DNA of 64,000 nucleotides from GCA-2720865 sp047630275 (lineage in GTDB: Bacteria > Bdellovibrionota > Bacteriovoracia > Bacteriovoracales > Bacteriovoracaceae): assembly GCA_047630275.1 (NCBI GenBank), contig JBLHVN010000001.1:1736001-1800000 (forward strand), in the 5' to 3' direction. The position numbers and the translations under genes were made by a program. Under the pieces are notes generated by a model that worked only from the letters and a program-made list of their open reading frames with translations, was not told the origin of the DNA and did no database searches. Below are positions 1 through 7,910 of the stretch, piece by piece. How positions within the stretch are numbered: the first letter of the stretch is position 1; every line of letters starts with the position of its first letter.

Positions 1-923
1 AAGGCCAGCTTCTCATGATCGGCCTTGGTTTCAATACCTAGGTTCTTTATGCATTCGCTGGCAACAACAGAGGTCATATGACAGTGCTGATAAAGATAGC
101 CAGATTTAGAGTTGATAATCTTATGCAAGAGGCCACTCATCTCACTTGATTTTCCAAAGACATCAACCATGTTCTCAACGATAGAGTCCGTAAGCTGTAC
201 GGTAGCAGAAGTAAAACCTAGTTTTAAGATCTCTTTGGTGGCCACAGAATAACTATCGGCCATGACTTGAATCTGATCATCTATTTCATCATAGTCTTGA
301 TCAAGAAGCTGAACCAATTGATCACTTAAGAAGTTGGTAAAATTCTTTTGCATGTCTTTAGCTATATAGAAATGAGTTAAGTTTTGCTCCACATATCTTT
401 TAATCATTGATTTAGAAAATGCATCTCCTGCGTGAATCCTCTTAACAAATTGATAGTCGTCCGGTCCTTTTTTAATCCGGATAAAAACATCGCAACATGA
501 AGATTCTAGCCTCGCAAAATAAGAGACAGGAATAGGGATATAATCAGGGAGTATTTTCTTGGCCAGGATCTCTTGGCTAATGCCTAGGATCTTAGCAGAG
601 GTATTAATAACCTTTTCCCATTCATTGGCGTTTTCAATAACAACAGCATGTTCTGAGTGGCTCTTTACATTGCCACCTAAGATAATAAGACCAGTGTCTA
701 GTTTTCTTGCGTTAATGAACTCAACGATCTTTTTGGCCGTGGCCTCTTCTCCGATCTTATGCTTACAGATGATGAGGTCTATAGTGGGTAGGATCGAAAG
801 AAGACCAATGGCCTCCTCGGCGTTAGCGCGAGGAATAACTTCCACACCAACATAGGTGCTAAGGTTAATACTTAAGAGCTCATTCAAACTCGGGTTGTCT
901 TCAATGAGAACGATCTGTCCCAT
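1..923 (-). CDS. Degenerate response-regulator receiver plus HD-type domain protein (3' end outside window)
   Basis: The 307 codons visible begin with a CheY-like receiver fold: the acidic pair E8-D9 is present in IVLIEDNP. The position that normally carries the phosphorylated Asp (DLxxxD) reads DLIICK, so the acceptor is Lys. A linker of about 150 residues follows. Near the window edge the segment QHCHMTSVVASE resembles the start of an HD/HD-GYP phosphohydrolase domain. By family such proteins turn over cyclic nucleotides or act as signalling scaffolds; here receiver control by phosphorylation seems lost. The ATG at 923 was chosen because it gives a complete first beta strand. The catalytic half lies beyond base 1, so the enzyme class is uncertain. 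Confidence 0.7.
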   Translation of the reverse strand, partial: MGQIVLIEDNPSLNELLSINLSTYVGVEVIPRANAEEAIGLLSILPTIDLIICKHKIGEEATAKKIVEFINARKLDTGLIILGGNVKSHSEHAVVIENANEWEKVINTSAKILGISQEILAKKILPDYIPIPVSYFARLESSCCDVFIRIKKGPDDYQFVKRIHAGDAFSKSMIKRYVEQNLTHFYIAKDMQKNFTNFLSDQLVQLLDQDYDEIDDQIQVMADSYSVATKEILKLGFTSATVQLTDSIVENMVDVFGKSSEMSGLLHKIINSKSGYLYQHCHMTSVVASECIKNLGIETKADHEKLA

Positions 924-974
924 AATAATCTCCAATTATTAATATTATCGGAAACTTAGGGAAAAATATAAACA

Positions 975-1697
975 CTAGGAATTGATTTCACTATCTGTGT
1001 AAGGAAGTACCTTTGGGTTCTCTAGTTTCTTAAGAAGTTGATCACTATGCTTGCCCTTTAGAAAGCCCCTCGTAGCACTGCGCTTGAAGGCAAAGCCTTC
1101 TCTTTCTTCTACTATCCAGCCAGCGGCAAAGAGCGCCTTTTTTACTCGGGAAGAAGCGCTATAAGTTGAAAGGATGACTTCATCTTTGCTTAATGCTTTA
1201 AGATCCTCAAACCATTCTTTGGTCCAAAGGGTAGGGTTTCTTTTGGGGGAAAAGGCATCTTGATAGATGGCCTCAAAAGGGAGTTCGAACTTATGATTCT
1301 TGATGGTCTCTCTAGCGTCACCGATTAAGATAACCGCTCTAGCCTTAGCCTTAGATCCAACATAAGTATTTCCTACTTTTTCAAAGCTATCAAAGATCTT
1401 ATTGTTTTCTTGGGCCCAAAGAACTAACTCTTCATCAAGCTCAGTTGAGTAAAAGAGAAACTCATCATGGGCCTTCAAGGTTTCTATAAAACCAAGACCC
1501 GTAGCAAAGCCCACTTCAAAGAAGCACTTAGGTTTTCTTGACTCCACTTCACATCCGTCAATATAGATATAGCGGGTCTCAGTGGCGGCCCCATGGCTAC
1601 TATGGCAGCCTTCGTTAAAGGCTTCAGAGAAGAGGCTTAAAGAGCCGTCTTCTGTTTCAATAATTTCATACTCTCCGAGAGATCCACTGAATTTCAA
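975..1697 (-). CDS. mnmD: Stand-alone MnmC(m)/MnmD-type tRNA methyltransferase
   Basis: About 240 residues. An SAM-binding motif EVGFATGLGF sits near residues 61-70 and a DAFSPKRNP motif near residue 147; both are diagnostic of the methyltransferase half of MnmC, which methylates 5-aminomethyl-2-thiouridine at the wobble position of some tRNAs. The FAD-dependent oxidase half of bifunctional MnmC is absent, as in the separate MnmD proteins. The start appears to be TTG at 1697, with an AGAGGA ribosome-binding site just upstream. It is a housekeeping gene that faces away from the lipoprotein gene beginning at 1775. Confidence 0.85.
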   Translation of the reverse strand: MKFSGSLGEYEIIETEDGSLSLFSEAFNEGCHSSHGAATETRYIYIDGCEVESRKPKCFFEVGFATGLGFIETLKAHDEFLFYSTELDEELVLWAQENNKIFDSFEKVGNTYVGSKAKARAVILIGDARETIKNHKFELPFEAIYQDAFSPKRNPTLWTKEWFEDLKALSKDEVILSTYSASSRVKKALFAAGWIVEEREGFAFKRSATRGFLKGKHSDQLLKKLENPKVLPYTDSEINS

Positions 1698-1774
1698 ACA
1701 CTTATCCTCTGTGAAGGAATTTTATTCCTCTTTTAAGCTAAAGACATACTGTTTTTACCCGAAAAGGTAGAGGT

Positions 1775-2425
1775 ATGAAAGTAGCTATCCTCTTCATTCT
1801 TATGGCCTTAGTGGTTTCCTGTGGAAACTCAGGGAGAAAACCCTCAACTGAGTCTCAGTTAGGAAGTGCCCTTGTTGCTGGTGGTGTATTTGGGCCTAAT
1901 GAAAAGAACACAGCTATCAAGATCTGTTACGCTTTTCGCTCTAAGAACACTAATTATAGGGCCAGCTTCTTAAATTCAACCTTTAGTTTTAACCTCTCTT
2001 ATAGAGATTGTGACGGAGAAGATAAGAATGAACTTTTAGGGACTATCTTAAAAGCCCCTTTATCCTCTCAGCCCATGGTCTTTGACGCAATCTCTGAGAT
2101 ACCTTTTTATAATAATGTTCAAACTGATAAGGAAGGAGTGCTTAAGGATATTTGCTCATCTCTTTTAGATGGAGGAAATCCTTCAAGAAGCAATCTTAGC
2201 TTTGGGCGTTTAGTAGAGATAAGCTTTCTCTCTTCAAGCGTAGATAAGATGATTGTTAGATCAGCGGGACTCGTGGGAAGTGATTATGTTATTGATCAAG
2301 AAGAGCGCTTTGAAGTTGATTCAACGGCAGGAAACAGAACGGGTCAGATCAAGTTTGCTTCTAGAGAAAAAACCTGCGCTAATGGCCGGGTTGAGAGCAT
2401 GACTCAGCAATTGATCACCCAATAA
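1775..2425 (+). CDS. Putative lipoprotein of unknown function
   Basis: 216 residues. The N-terminus is a lipoprotein signal: a hydrophobic run ending VVSC with Cys16, followed by a Ser/Gly-rich tether. The remainder has several Cys residues (for example KICYAF, YRDCDG, DICSSL, KTCANG), which suggests disulfides outside the cytoplasm. No family is recognised. It is divergent from mnmD across about 77 bases and is followed in the same direction by another exported protein 68 bases on. Confidence 0.7.
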   Translation: MKVAILFILMALVVSCGNSGRKPSTESQLGSALVAGGVFGPNEKNTAIKICYAFRSKNTNYRASFLNSTFSFNLSYRDCDGEDKNELLGTILKAPLSSQPMVFDAISEIPFYNNVQTDKEGVLKDICSSLLDGGNPSRSNLSFGRLVEISFLSSSVDKMIVRSAGLVGSDYVIDQEERFEVDSTAGNRTGQIKFASREKTCANGRVESMTQQLITQ

Positions 2426-2493
2426 CGCTCAGCATTTTACCCTTTCAAATTTCAAATGTTACCATCAACTCCTAATCAATCTTAGGAGAGTAT

Positions 2494-3123
2494 ATGAATC
2501 TTTTAAAAGCAACTTTTTTAATTATTTGTTTAACAGGATCTCTTTGGGCCCAAGATAGAAGGGCCATCAAGAGGCAGATCAGTGATCTTAGTTTAAGAAT
2601 TGAAAGAGAAGCTCCTTATTCTGAAGCTGATACGGAAGACTTATTAGAAGCAAGAGATCTTTTAAGAGAAGGCCTAGTTCTTATAGGAGGCCAAGGAGGC
2701 GGAGGTGATTTTAAATTATGCATCAACTACGCCTTTGAACAATACAAAAGACAATACAGTAGCTCTGCTGCCTTAGAGCGCGCTCAAGTTAAATGCAAGA
2801 ACGTCGTTGATATGAAAGTTTTAGAATTTCTCTTTGATAAGCATAAGAGAAATCAGAGCGTAGGCTCTGCCATGGACCTGGCCACTTCTCAGTCTGATAG
2901 AACAGTTAAAGGAAAAGTAGAATTGATTGAATTTTCTTATGATAAGCATTCAAGAAACACCAGCTCAACTAGCGCTGCTACTAAGGCTGTTATGAATGCT
3001 AGGGCCCAAAGAAATAGCCGCGGAGCTCTAGCTTGTTTTAATCAATACTATCCTATCCATAGCAGAACAAATAGTTCAACAGTTGCCATGGATAAGACTT
3101 CAGAGACTTGTTCAAGATTCTAG
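2494..3123 (+). CDS. Secreted protein with four imperfect tandem repeats
   Basis: 209 residues with a Sec signal peptide (cleavage after SLWA). After a charged helix and a Gly-rich stretch (GGQGGGGDF) come four units of about 40 residues built on a shared core: FEQYKRQYSSSAA, FDKHKRNQSVGSA, YDKHSRNTSSTSA and YPIHSRTNSSTVA. Each core is followed by a helix with Lys, Asp or Glu. Units one and four also carry Cys residues. I know no family with this repeat. A GGAG ribosome-binding site precedes the ATG. A terminator-like hairpin lies 8 bases after the stop. Confidence 0.7.
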   Translation: MNLLKATFLIICLTGSLWAQDRRAIKRQISDLSLRIEREAPYSEADTEDLLEARDLLREGLVLIGGQGGGGDFKLCINYAFEQYKRQYSSSAALERAQVKCKNVVDMKVLEFLFDKHKRNQSVGSAMDLATSQSDRTVKGKVELIEFSYDKHSRNTSSTSAATKAVMNARAQRNSRGALACFNQYYPIHSRTNSSTVAMDKTSETCSRF

Positions 3124-3126
3124 TTT

Positions 3127-3152
3127 AAAAGGAGCTACTAAGAAGTAGCTCC
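3127..3152 (-). terminator. Terminator hairpin shared by convergent genes; contains a stop codon
   Basis: Two perfect 9-base arms (GGAGCTACT at 3131-3139 and its complement at 3144-3152) enclose a four-base loop. On the minus strand the stem is followed by TTTT, so it best serves the acyl-CoA dehydrogenase gene. The TAG stop of that gene lies inside the hairpin. The convergent plus gene ends at 3123 and could use the same stem. Confidence 0.75.
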
Positions 3153-4910
3153 TGCTCTTAATTTCCAATCCATATAGATGGCCTCAAGTCTTGGGGCGAC
3201 TAATCTTTTATAACGGTAGAAAAGATCAGCCCGTGAATTGTCTTTATCAGCATGTTCAGCCAGCACTCTTAGGGTTTCCATATAAGAGAGGGCCTGGCAT
3301 AGGGTTTCTGCATGCTCCATAAGAGAGTTGACATTATCTTCATGGGCCCAGTTCTTAAAATCAAGCATCTTTGAGGCTTCTGGTTTTAAGCTTACAAAGA
3401 GAAGACTAAGCATCTTTTTCTTAAAGCGGTAATGAACACTGCTGAATTCTTTATTCCATCCTTCAGCCCCTGTAAGAAGCTTAGCTCCTGGGTGCTTAAA
3501 GAAAACATTTCCAAAGAAGCTCTTAGGATCTTTGATGGCGTACTTGATAATATCTTTAAGGGCCATAAGGGCCTGGATCTGACTTGTGCCTTCGTAGAGA
3601 AGAGGACCGAAGCTGTCCCGGTGAAACCTCTCCACGGGGTATTCTTTCATATAACCATAGCCTCCAAGAACCTGAATTGATCTTTGAGTTAAAGTCGTAG
3701 CTGCTTCGCAAGCATAGTATTTAATGAGGGGAGTTCTCTTACGGGTCCAAAGCCACATATCATCAAAGAGGACCTTCTCTTCAGCGCTAAGATCTCCTGT
3801 GGTTTGTTTTTTATTTTCTAAATATAAAAATTGATCAAACTTACTTACTGTATCAACAATCAAGGCGCGTATAGCATCTCTTTCAGTTTCAAAGTCTTCA
3901 AGATTTCTCTTCATAAGGGGAAGCTCTGAGATAGGCTTACCAAATTGCATCCTTCCTTCAGCATACTCTCTAGCATAACCAAGGCTGGCCTCAATCACAC
4001 CGAGGGCCTGGATACCAACGCAGATCCTAGCTTCGTTCATAAGATAGAGCATGTACTTAAAGCCTTGTCCTTGCTCGCCAACTAACTTGGCCACTGAATT
4101 TTCATAAACAATCTCAGTTGTAAAAGAGCCCGTCATTCCCATCTTATCTTCATTCTTAGCGACTACAAAGTTTAGGCCTTCCTTTCCTGGGTGATCTTGT
4201 TCGATAAAGAACATAGAGATCCCTGAAAGATCATCAGGGTCGCCTTTAACTTTAGCTAATACAAAAGCAACTCCGCCGCCGCCATTGGTGATAAAGATCT
4301 TTGATCCATTTAAAAGGTAAGTTCCATCTTCTTGCAAAGTGGCAGAAGTTTTCATCATGCCAAGATCAGATCCACAACCAGGTTCTGTTAAGTTCATAGA
4401 TCCAGAGATCTCTCCAGCAATTACTTTAGGAATTAGTCTTTCCTGAGTTTCTTTATCGCAGTACCTATGAATCATCTCTCCCATAGAAGTAAAAAAAGCA
4501 ATCTGCGAGGAAGAGGACATGCAGCTTCTTGCAAGTTGCCCGATGAACATCATATAAATTGAACAAGGAACTTCAAGCCCTTCAAATTTTCTTGGAAGGG
4601 GAAGCCCGTAGACACTTAGTTCTGCGGCTTCTTTATAAAGTCTTTGTAAGTGTGGACCAGGAACGGTGCGACCATCGACAACATCGCCGGCCCCATCTTT
4701 ATTTAAGAGCTCACCAATTTCTTTAACAGAAGTTCCGGCCCACTCACCAGTTTGGGTTAGGAGTTCTTCAAGGAATTGAATAACATCTTCTTTAGTTTCA
4801 AAGCCATCTTCTGTGGGAAAACTAGGGTAGTAGAGGTTAATAATAGAATCCCAATCGATTCCGTTTCTAAATAACCATTTCCATTCTGACTCGTCGCTAT
4901 AGTAGTTCAC
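3138..4910 (-). CDS. Acyl-CoA dehydrogenase (long FadE-like form)
   Basis: 590 residues, longer than the usual 380-residue acyl-CoA dehydrogenase because of an N-terminal extension and a C-terminal helical domain of about 130 residues, as in bacterial long-chain enzymes. FAD and substrate motifs are visible: MNLTEPGCGSDLG near residues 172-184, the RMQFGKPI segment near 320, GGYGYMKEYPVER near 416, and YEGTSQIQ with the catalytic base Glu440. It should catalyse alpha,beta-dehydrogenation of acyl-CoA in fatty-acid beta-oxidation. No other beta-oxidation gene is adjacent. The start is an ATG preceded by AGGAGAT. Confidence 0.9.
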   Translation of the reverse strand: MNYYSDESEWKWLFRNGIDWDSIINLYYPSFPTEDGFETKEDVIQFLEELLTQTGEWAGTSVKEIGELLNKDGAGDVVDGRTVPGPHLQRLYKEAAELSVYGLPLPRKFEGLEVPCSIYMMFIGQLARSCMSSSSQIAFFTSMGEMIHRYCDKETQERLIPKVIAGEISGSMNLTEPGCGSDLGMMKTSATLQEDGTYLLNGSKIFITNGGGGVAFVLAKVKGDPDDLSGISMFFIEQDHPGKEGLNFVVAKNEDKMGMTGSFTTEIVYENSVAKLVGEQGQGFKYMLYLMNEARICVGIQALGVIEASLGYAREYAEGRMQFGKPISELPLMKRNLEDFETERDAIRALIVDTVSKFDQFLYLENKKQTTGDLSAEEKVLFDDMWLWTRKRTPLIKYYACEAATTLTQRSIQVLGGYGYMKEYPVERFHRDSFGPLLYEGTSQIQALMALKDIIKYAIKDPKSFFGNVFFKHPGAKLLTGAEGWNKEFSSVHYRFKKKMLSLLFVSLKPEASKMLDFKNWAHEDNVNSLMEHAETLCQALSYMETLRVLAEHADKDNSRADLFYRYKRLVAPRLEAIYMDWKLRAGATS

Positions 4911-4975
4911 CTGATCTCCTTCTTTTATGAAAGAGAAATTTTAGCATCAAATGGAGGGCTAGGGTATAGGTTGCT

Positions 4976-6796
4976 TTACTCGTCGTAGTTAAAGATTTTA
5001 TTGATGTTCTCTGCGCTAATGGAGCTGTTCTTGTTCTGGCCATCTTGAACTTCCGCTTTAACGCCTATAGCTGCGGCAGCTTCTTCTACCTTAGTAATAT
5101 GCTCAGATGCCCCATTATTACTATTGCCTGGGGTCCTTCCTGTTGCTGTAGGGTCATAGGCTGAATCACCAAGTTCAATAGCTAAAGAAGTAGTGTTTCG
5201 TCCTTCTTCGTCAGAGCCTTCGGTTGTGATCTTTAGATAGCCAGAGACAATATTTGTGAAGTGGACAAGTTCTGTATAATGCTTTGTCTTGTTGGTAAGC
5301 TCTTTTCTAATGGACTCTAAACGAGAAACATTGTCACTTTGAGAGAAGTCATCCTCACTCTTGGTGTTGCCTCTGATCTTTTTAGATAAGGTAGCAATAT
5401 AGGCTTCTCTTTCACTGTCATACCTATTGGTGATCTCATTAATAAGTTTATCTCTATCAGTGTTCTTACTTAGAATTTCTTCAATCTCTTTTTCACTATA
5501 GGCCTGATCCGCCAAGTAGGTTTTAATTCCTTTTTCTTTATCTTCAGCAAAGGCCTTTTTCATTTTCTCTTTGAGAACTCTCGCTCTTAATCCGGCTTCG
5601 GCGATCAAGTTAGTATTCTCTTCTTTTTTATCATCGAGGTACTTCTCGCAAAACTTAGGATCTACCACCGCTCCATCGGCAAAGCATTTTTCAAAGTCAC
5701 TATTTTCCGTATCAACAGCATCTTTAAATCCAGATGTTTCCACAAACTCCTTAGAGCTGAGAACTGTTAAGCTTTCATTATTGTCAGATTGGTAAGCCTT
5801 TTTAAAATTCTCTACAGAATTGCCCTCATAGGCCCCATTTGAGCCATTTTTTTTATTAATGGCGTCTAGTTTCGATTCGATATCATTGACGGCAATAATA
5901 TTTTGTTTGAGCTGCTTGATATAGGTAATAACATTACATGACCTAGTTCCGGAGACTGGATAATAATCAGGATGATCAGTGGCCATATTTGAATAATCAA
6001 AGACGTCCGTTCTTTTCTTGTAACAGATTTGCTTTAAGCTAGTAATACATCTATTGAAGTTAGCCTCACTTCCTGCCATTGCACCAGGAGCAGGAGGGGC
6101 TCCGGTCTGCGGGGGGGCGTCAGCAAGAGTCTTAAGGTTCTTGTCTCTGACTACTTTTAACTTCGCTTCATCCTTGGGAATCAAAAAACCATTGGCAGGA
6201 TCAGCATCAAGGCAATAAGAAGACATGGCCTGAATAACATTCTTGGTTAGCTGAGACTTAAAGAGTTTATGAAAAGTAGAATGATCTGCGATGGCGAGCT
6301 TCTTTTCCTTCTCCGTCTTTCCGTAAATAGTCTCCTCTAATTTTTTCTTCATATGCTCTTGAAGAGCTTGAAAAGAGGGCTCCTGATTAACTTGTTTTAA
6401 AAAACCATTATCGAGGGATTCAAACTTTAACTTGTTGGCTTCAGGATCGGTGGATCCTCCAAGATTACTCATCCTTTCAGTGAGCTCTTCTCTTTGGCTT
6501 TCTGATAATTTAAAGGGTTGTGCTTTTGGATCAGAGGTCTCGCCCCATAGGCATTTAGTGACATCTTCAGTAAGGGTATCGGCTTTATAGATCCCTTTGC
6601 ACCCTTCATAATTTGCTTGGATCTCAGGGGACTTTAAGATGAACTCCAGATCTTCAATAGAAGCGCCCAATGCTCCTTGAACCCCAAGTTCTTCACCAGC
6701 TTCTTCAGGGGCGCCACCGACAGCAATAGCATTCTCAGCAAAAGCGGGAAGGCTTAAGCAAAGAGCGGTCAATAGGATTAAAAAACTTAGTTTCAT
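4976..6796 (-). CDS. Large secreted protein of unknown function
   Basis: 606 residues with a clear Sec signal peptide (hydrophobic core then AFA). The mature part is rich in Lys, Glu and Asn and largely helical in appearance, with a cluster of Cys residues in the middle (for example NRCITSLKQICYKK and SCNVITYIK) and a low-complexity Pro/Gly segment near residue 240. I recognise no family. It faces away from the small ORF and lspA to its right. Periplasmic or extracellular location is inferred from the signal peptide. Confidence 0.65.
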   Translation of the reverse strand: MKLSFLILLTALCLSLPAFAENAIAVGGAPEEAGEELGVQGALGASIEDLEFILKSPEIQANYEGCKGIYKADTLTEDVTKCLWGETSDPKAQPFKLSESQREELTERMSNLGGSTDPEANKLKFESLDNGFLKQVNQEPSFQALQEHMKKKLEETIYGKTEKEKKLAIADHSTFHKLFKSQLTKNVIQAMSSYCLDADPANGFLIPKDEAKLKVVRDKNLKTLADAPPQTGAPPAPGAMAGSEANFNRCITSLKQICYKKRTDVFDYSNMATDHPDYYPVSGTRSCNVITYIKQLKQNIIAVNDIESKLDAINKKNGSNGAYEGNSVENFKKAYQSDNNESLTVLSSKEFVETSGFKDAVDTENSDFEKCFADGAVVDPKFCEKYLDDKKEENTNLIAEAGLRARVLKEKMKKAFAEDKEKGIKTYLADQAYSEKEIEEILSKNTDRDKLINEITNRYDSEREAYIATLSKKIRGNTKSEDDFSQSDNVSRLESIRKELTNKTKHYTELVHFTNIVSGYLKITTEGSDEEGRNTTSLAIELGDSAYDPTATGRTPGNSNNGASEHITKVEEAAAAIGVKAEVQDGQNKNSSISAENINKIFNYDE

Positions 6797-6911
6797 ACTC
6801 CTATTATCGGTTATTTTCCCGTTATTCTTGAGTGAAAGTGCCGGTTATTGTGAATTAGGTCATTGTTTGAGTAATATTAACAACTTAAAGCATATAAAGA
6901 TATTATCAACG

Positions 6912-6951
6912 GGGCTTATAAAGCCACTATTAATGGGCTATAAGCCCTTTT
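6912..6951 (+). other. Inverted repeat with short T-run
   Basis: GGGCTTATA (6912-6920) and its exact complement (6939-6947) flank an 18-base loop, and TTTT follows at once. It lies in the 360-base gap between the divergent genes at 6796 and 7157. It could be a weak terminator, an attenuator or an operator. The small ORF starting at 6952 begins right at the end of the T-run. The rest of the gap upstream (6797-6911) shows only AT-rich promoter-like sequence. Confidence 0.4.
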
Positions 6952-7128
6952 ATGGACAATACAACTGAAGTTAACAATGAAGACCAAATCTTTAATAAGC
7001 TTATTGAGGATCTCGGGATCACGGAGATCTCCGCTGATACTCTAAAGAGCGCTCGCCTTGGTTCTGGGCTTCTTGATCAATTAAATTCAATCATTGAAGA
7101 GCCTAGTGAGAAAAAAGAAATTCACTAA
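6952..7128 (+). CDS. Small acidic ORF upstream of lspA
   Basis: 58 residues (MDNTTEVNNEDQ...EKKEIH), acidic and apparently helical, with no signal peptide. It ends 28 bases before lspA, so the two may be co-transcribed. There is no clear ribosome-binding site, and a hairpin with a T-run abuts the ATG, which lowers confidence. Composition is protein-like rather than random. No family recognised. Confidence 0.4.
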   Translation: MDNTTEVNNEDQIFNKLIEDLGITEISADTLKSARLGSGLLDQLNSIIEEPSEKKEIH

Positions 7129-7156
7129 ATTCGTGGCCCCTGATATCCTTTAACCT

Positions 7157-7669
7157 ATGAAATTTAAAGAACGCGCCCTCTATGTAATTCCTAATGCAAT
7201 CTTTTTGATTGCTATCGATCAATGGACAAAGTATTTGGCCGTGGTTCACCTCAAAGGCTTCCCGGAGAAGTCTTATCTTGGGGGCTATTTTAAACTTCTT
7301 TATGTCACCAATAGGGGAGCTTGGGGTTCAATGGGATCAGATTGGCCAGAGCCGTGGCGGAAGATCGTCTTGATCGTTATCCCTGTCCTCTTTATCCTTG
7401 GGCTTTCTTGGTACATCTTCAGGGAAAAAACCCAGCTTAAGACCTTAGAGCTTGTGGCCTTTGGCTTTATCATCGCTGGTGGTGTTGGGAATATGATCGA
7501 CAGGATTCATGCGGACGCTGTTATTGATATGTTGTGGATGGGCATCTCCCATCAGCGCTACCTTCAAACCAATGTGTTCAATATAGCAGACGTGGCCATC
7601 ATGATTGGCTTCTTTTTGATGGTAGGGGACTTTATCGCAGAAAAACTCCCCAAACGTAAGGCCGACTAA
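7157..7669 (+). CDS. lspA: Lipoprotein signal peptidase (signal peptidase II)
   Basis: 170 residues with four predicted membrane segments. The conserved family motifs are present: AIDQWTK (Asp20), GNMIDR with catalytic Asp115, and FNIADV with catalytic Asp145. LspA is an inner-membrane aspartyl protease that removes the signal peptide from diacylglyceryl-modified prolipoproteins. That matches the many lipobox-bearing proteins encoded in this window. Length is normal for the family. Confidence 0.95.
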   Translation: MKFKERALYVIPNAIFLIAIDQWTKYLAVVHLKGFPEKSYLGGYFKLLYVTNRGAWGSMGSDWPEPWRKIVLIVIPVLFILGLSWYIFREKTQLKTLELVAFGFIIAGGVGNMIDRIHADAVIDMLWMGISHQRYLQTNVFNIADVAIMIGFFLMVGDFIAEKLPKRKAD

Positions 7670-7745
7670 ACCTAAAAGAATTACCATGGTATTGATTAAA
7701 ACCCTCTTCGTCGGTACAAGTCCTCCTGTGCGGGGGAAGCAAATT

Positions 7746-7832
7746 ATGAAAACATTTATCAGCAGTATTGTCGTAACGGCATCTATTATTATCATGACAA
7801 CTTTGATTTTTTTACCGGCCTATCAAGCTTAA
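7746..7832 (+). CDS. Small hydrophobic peptide
   Basis: 28 residues: Met-Lys, one membrane-spanning stretch rich in Ile, Val and Thr, then LPAYQA. A GGGGGAAG ribosome-binding site sits 6-8 bases upstream. A complementary CCTCC run just before it could fold over that site. Its size and a strong Shine-Dalgarno resemble small membrane peptides. A second peptide of the same kind is at 44814-44888. Function unknown. Confidence 0.4.
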   Translation: MKTFISSIVVTASIIIMTTLIFLPAYQA

Positions 7833-7833
7833 G

Positions 7834-7877
7834 TACTTAAAATCAGCTTTTTAGACCAAAATACTTAAGTATCAGCT
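7834..7877 (+). repeat. Imperfect direct repeat in the promoter region of the next gene
   Basis: TACTTAAAATCAGCT (7834-7848) recurs as TACTTAAGTATCAGCT (7862-7877), with the second copy ending 33 bases before the start codon at 7911. Spacing from start to start is 28 bases, close to three helical turns. It may be a pair of regulator sites, but no regulator is identified. Confidence 0.35.
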
Positions 7878-7910
7878 CCATTGTTCCGTTAAGCTAATGG
7901 GAGAGTGAAG

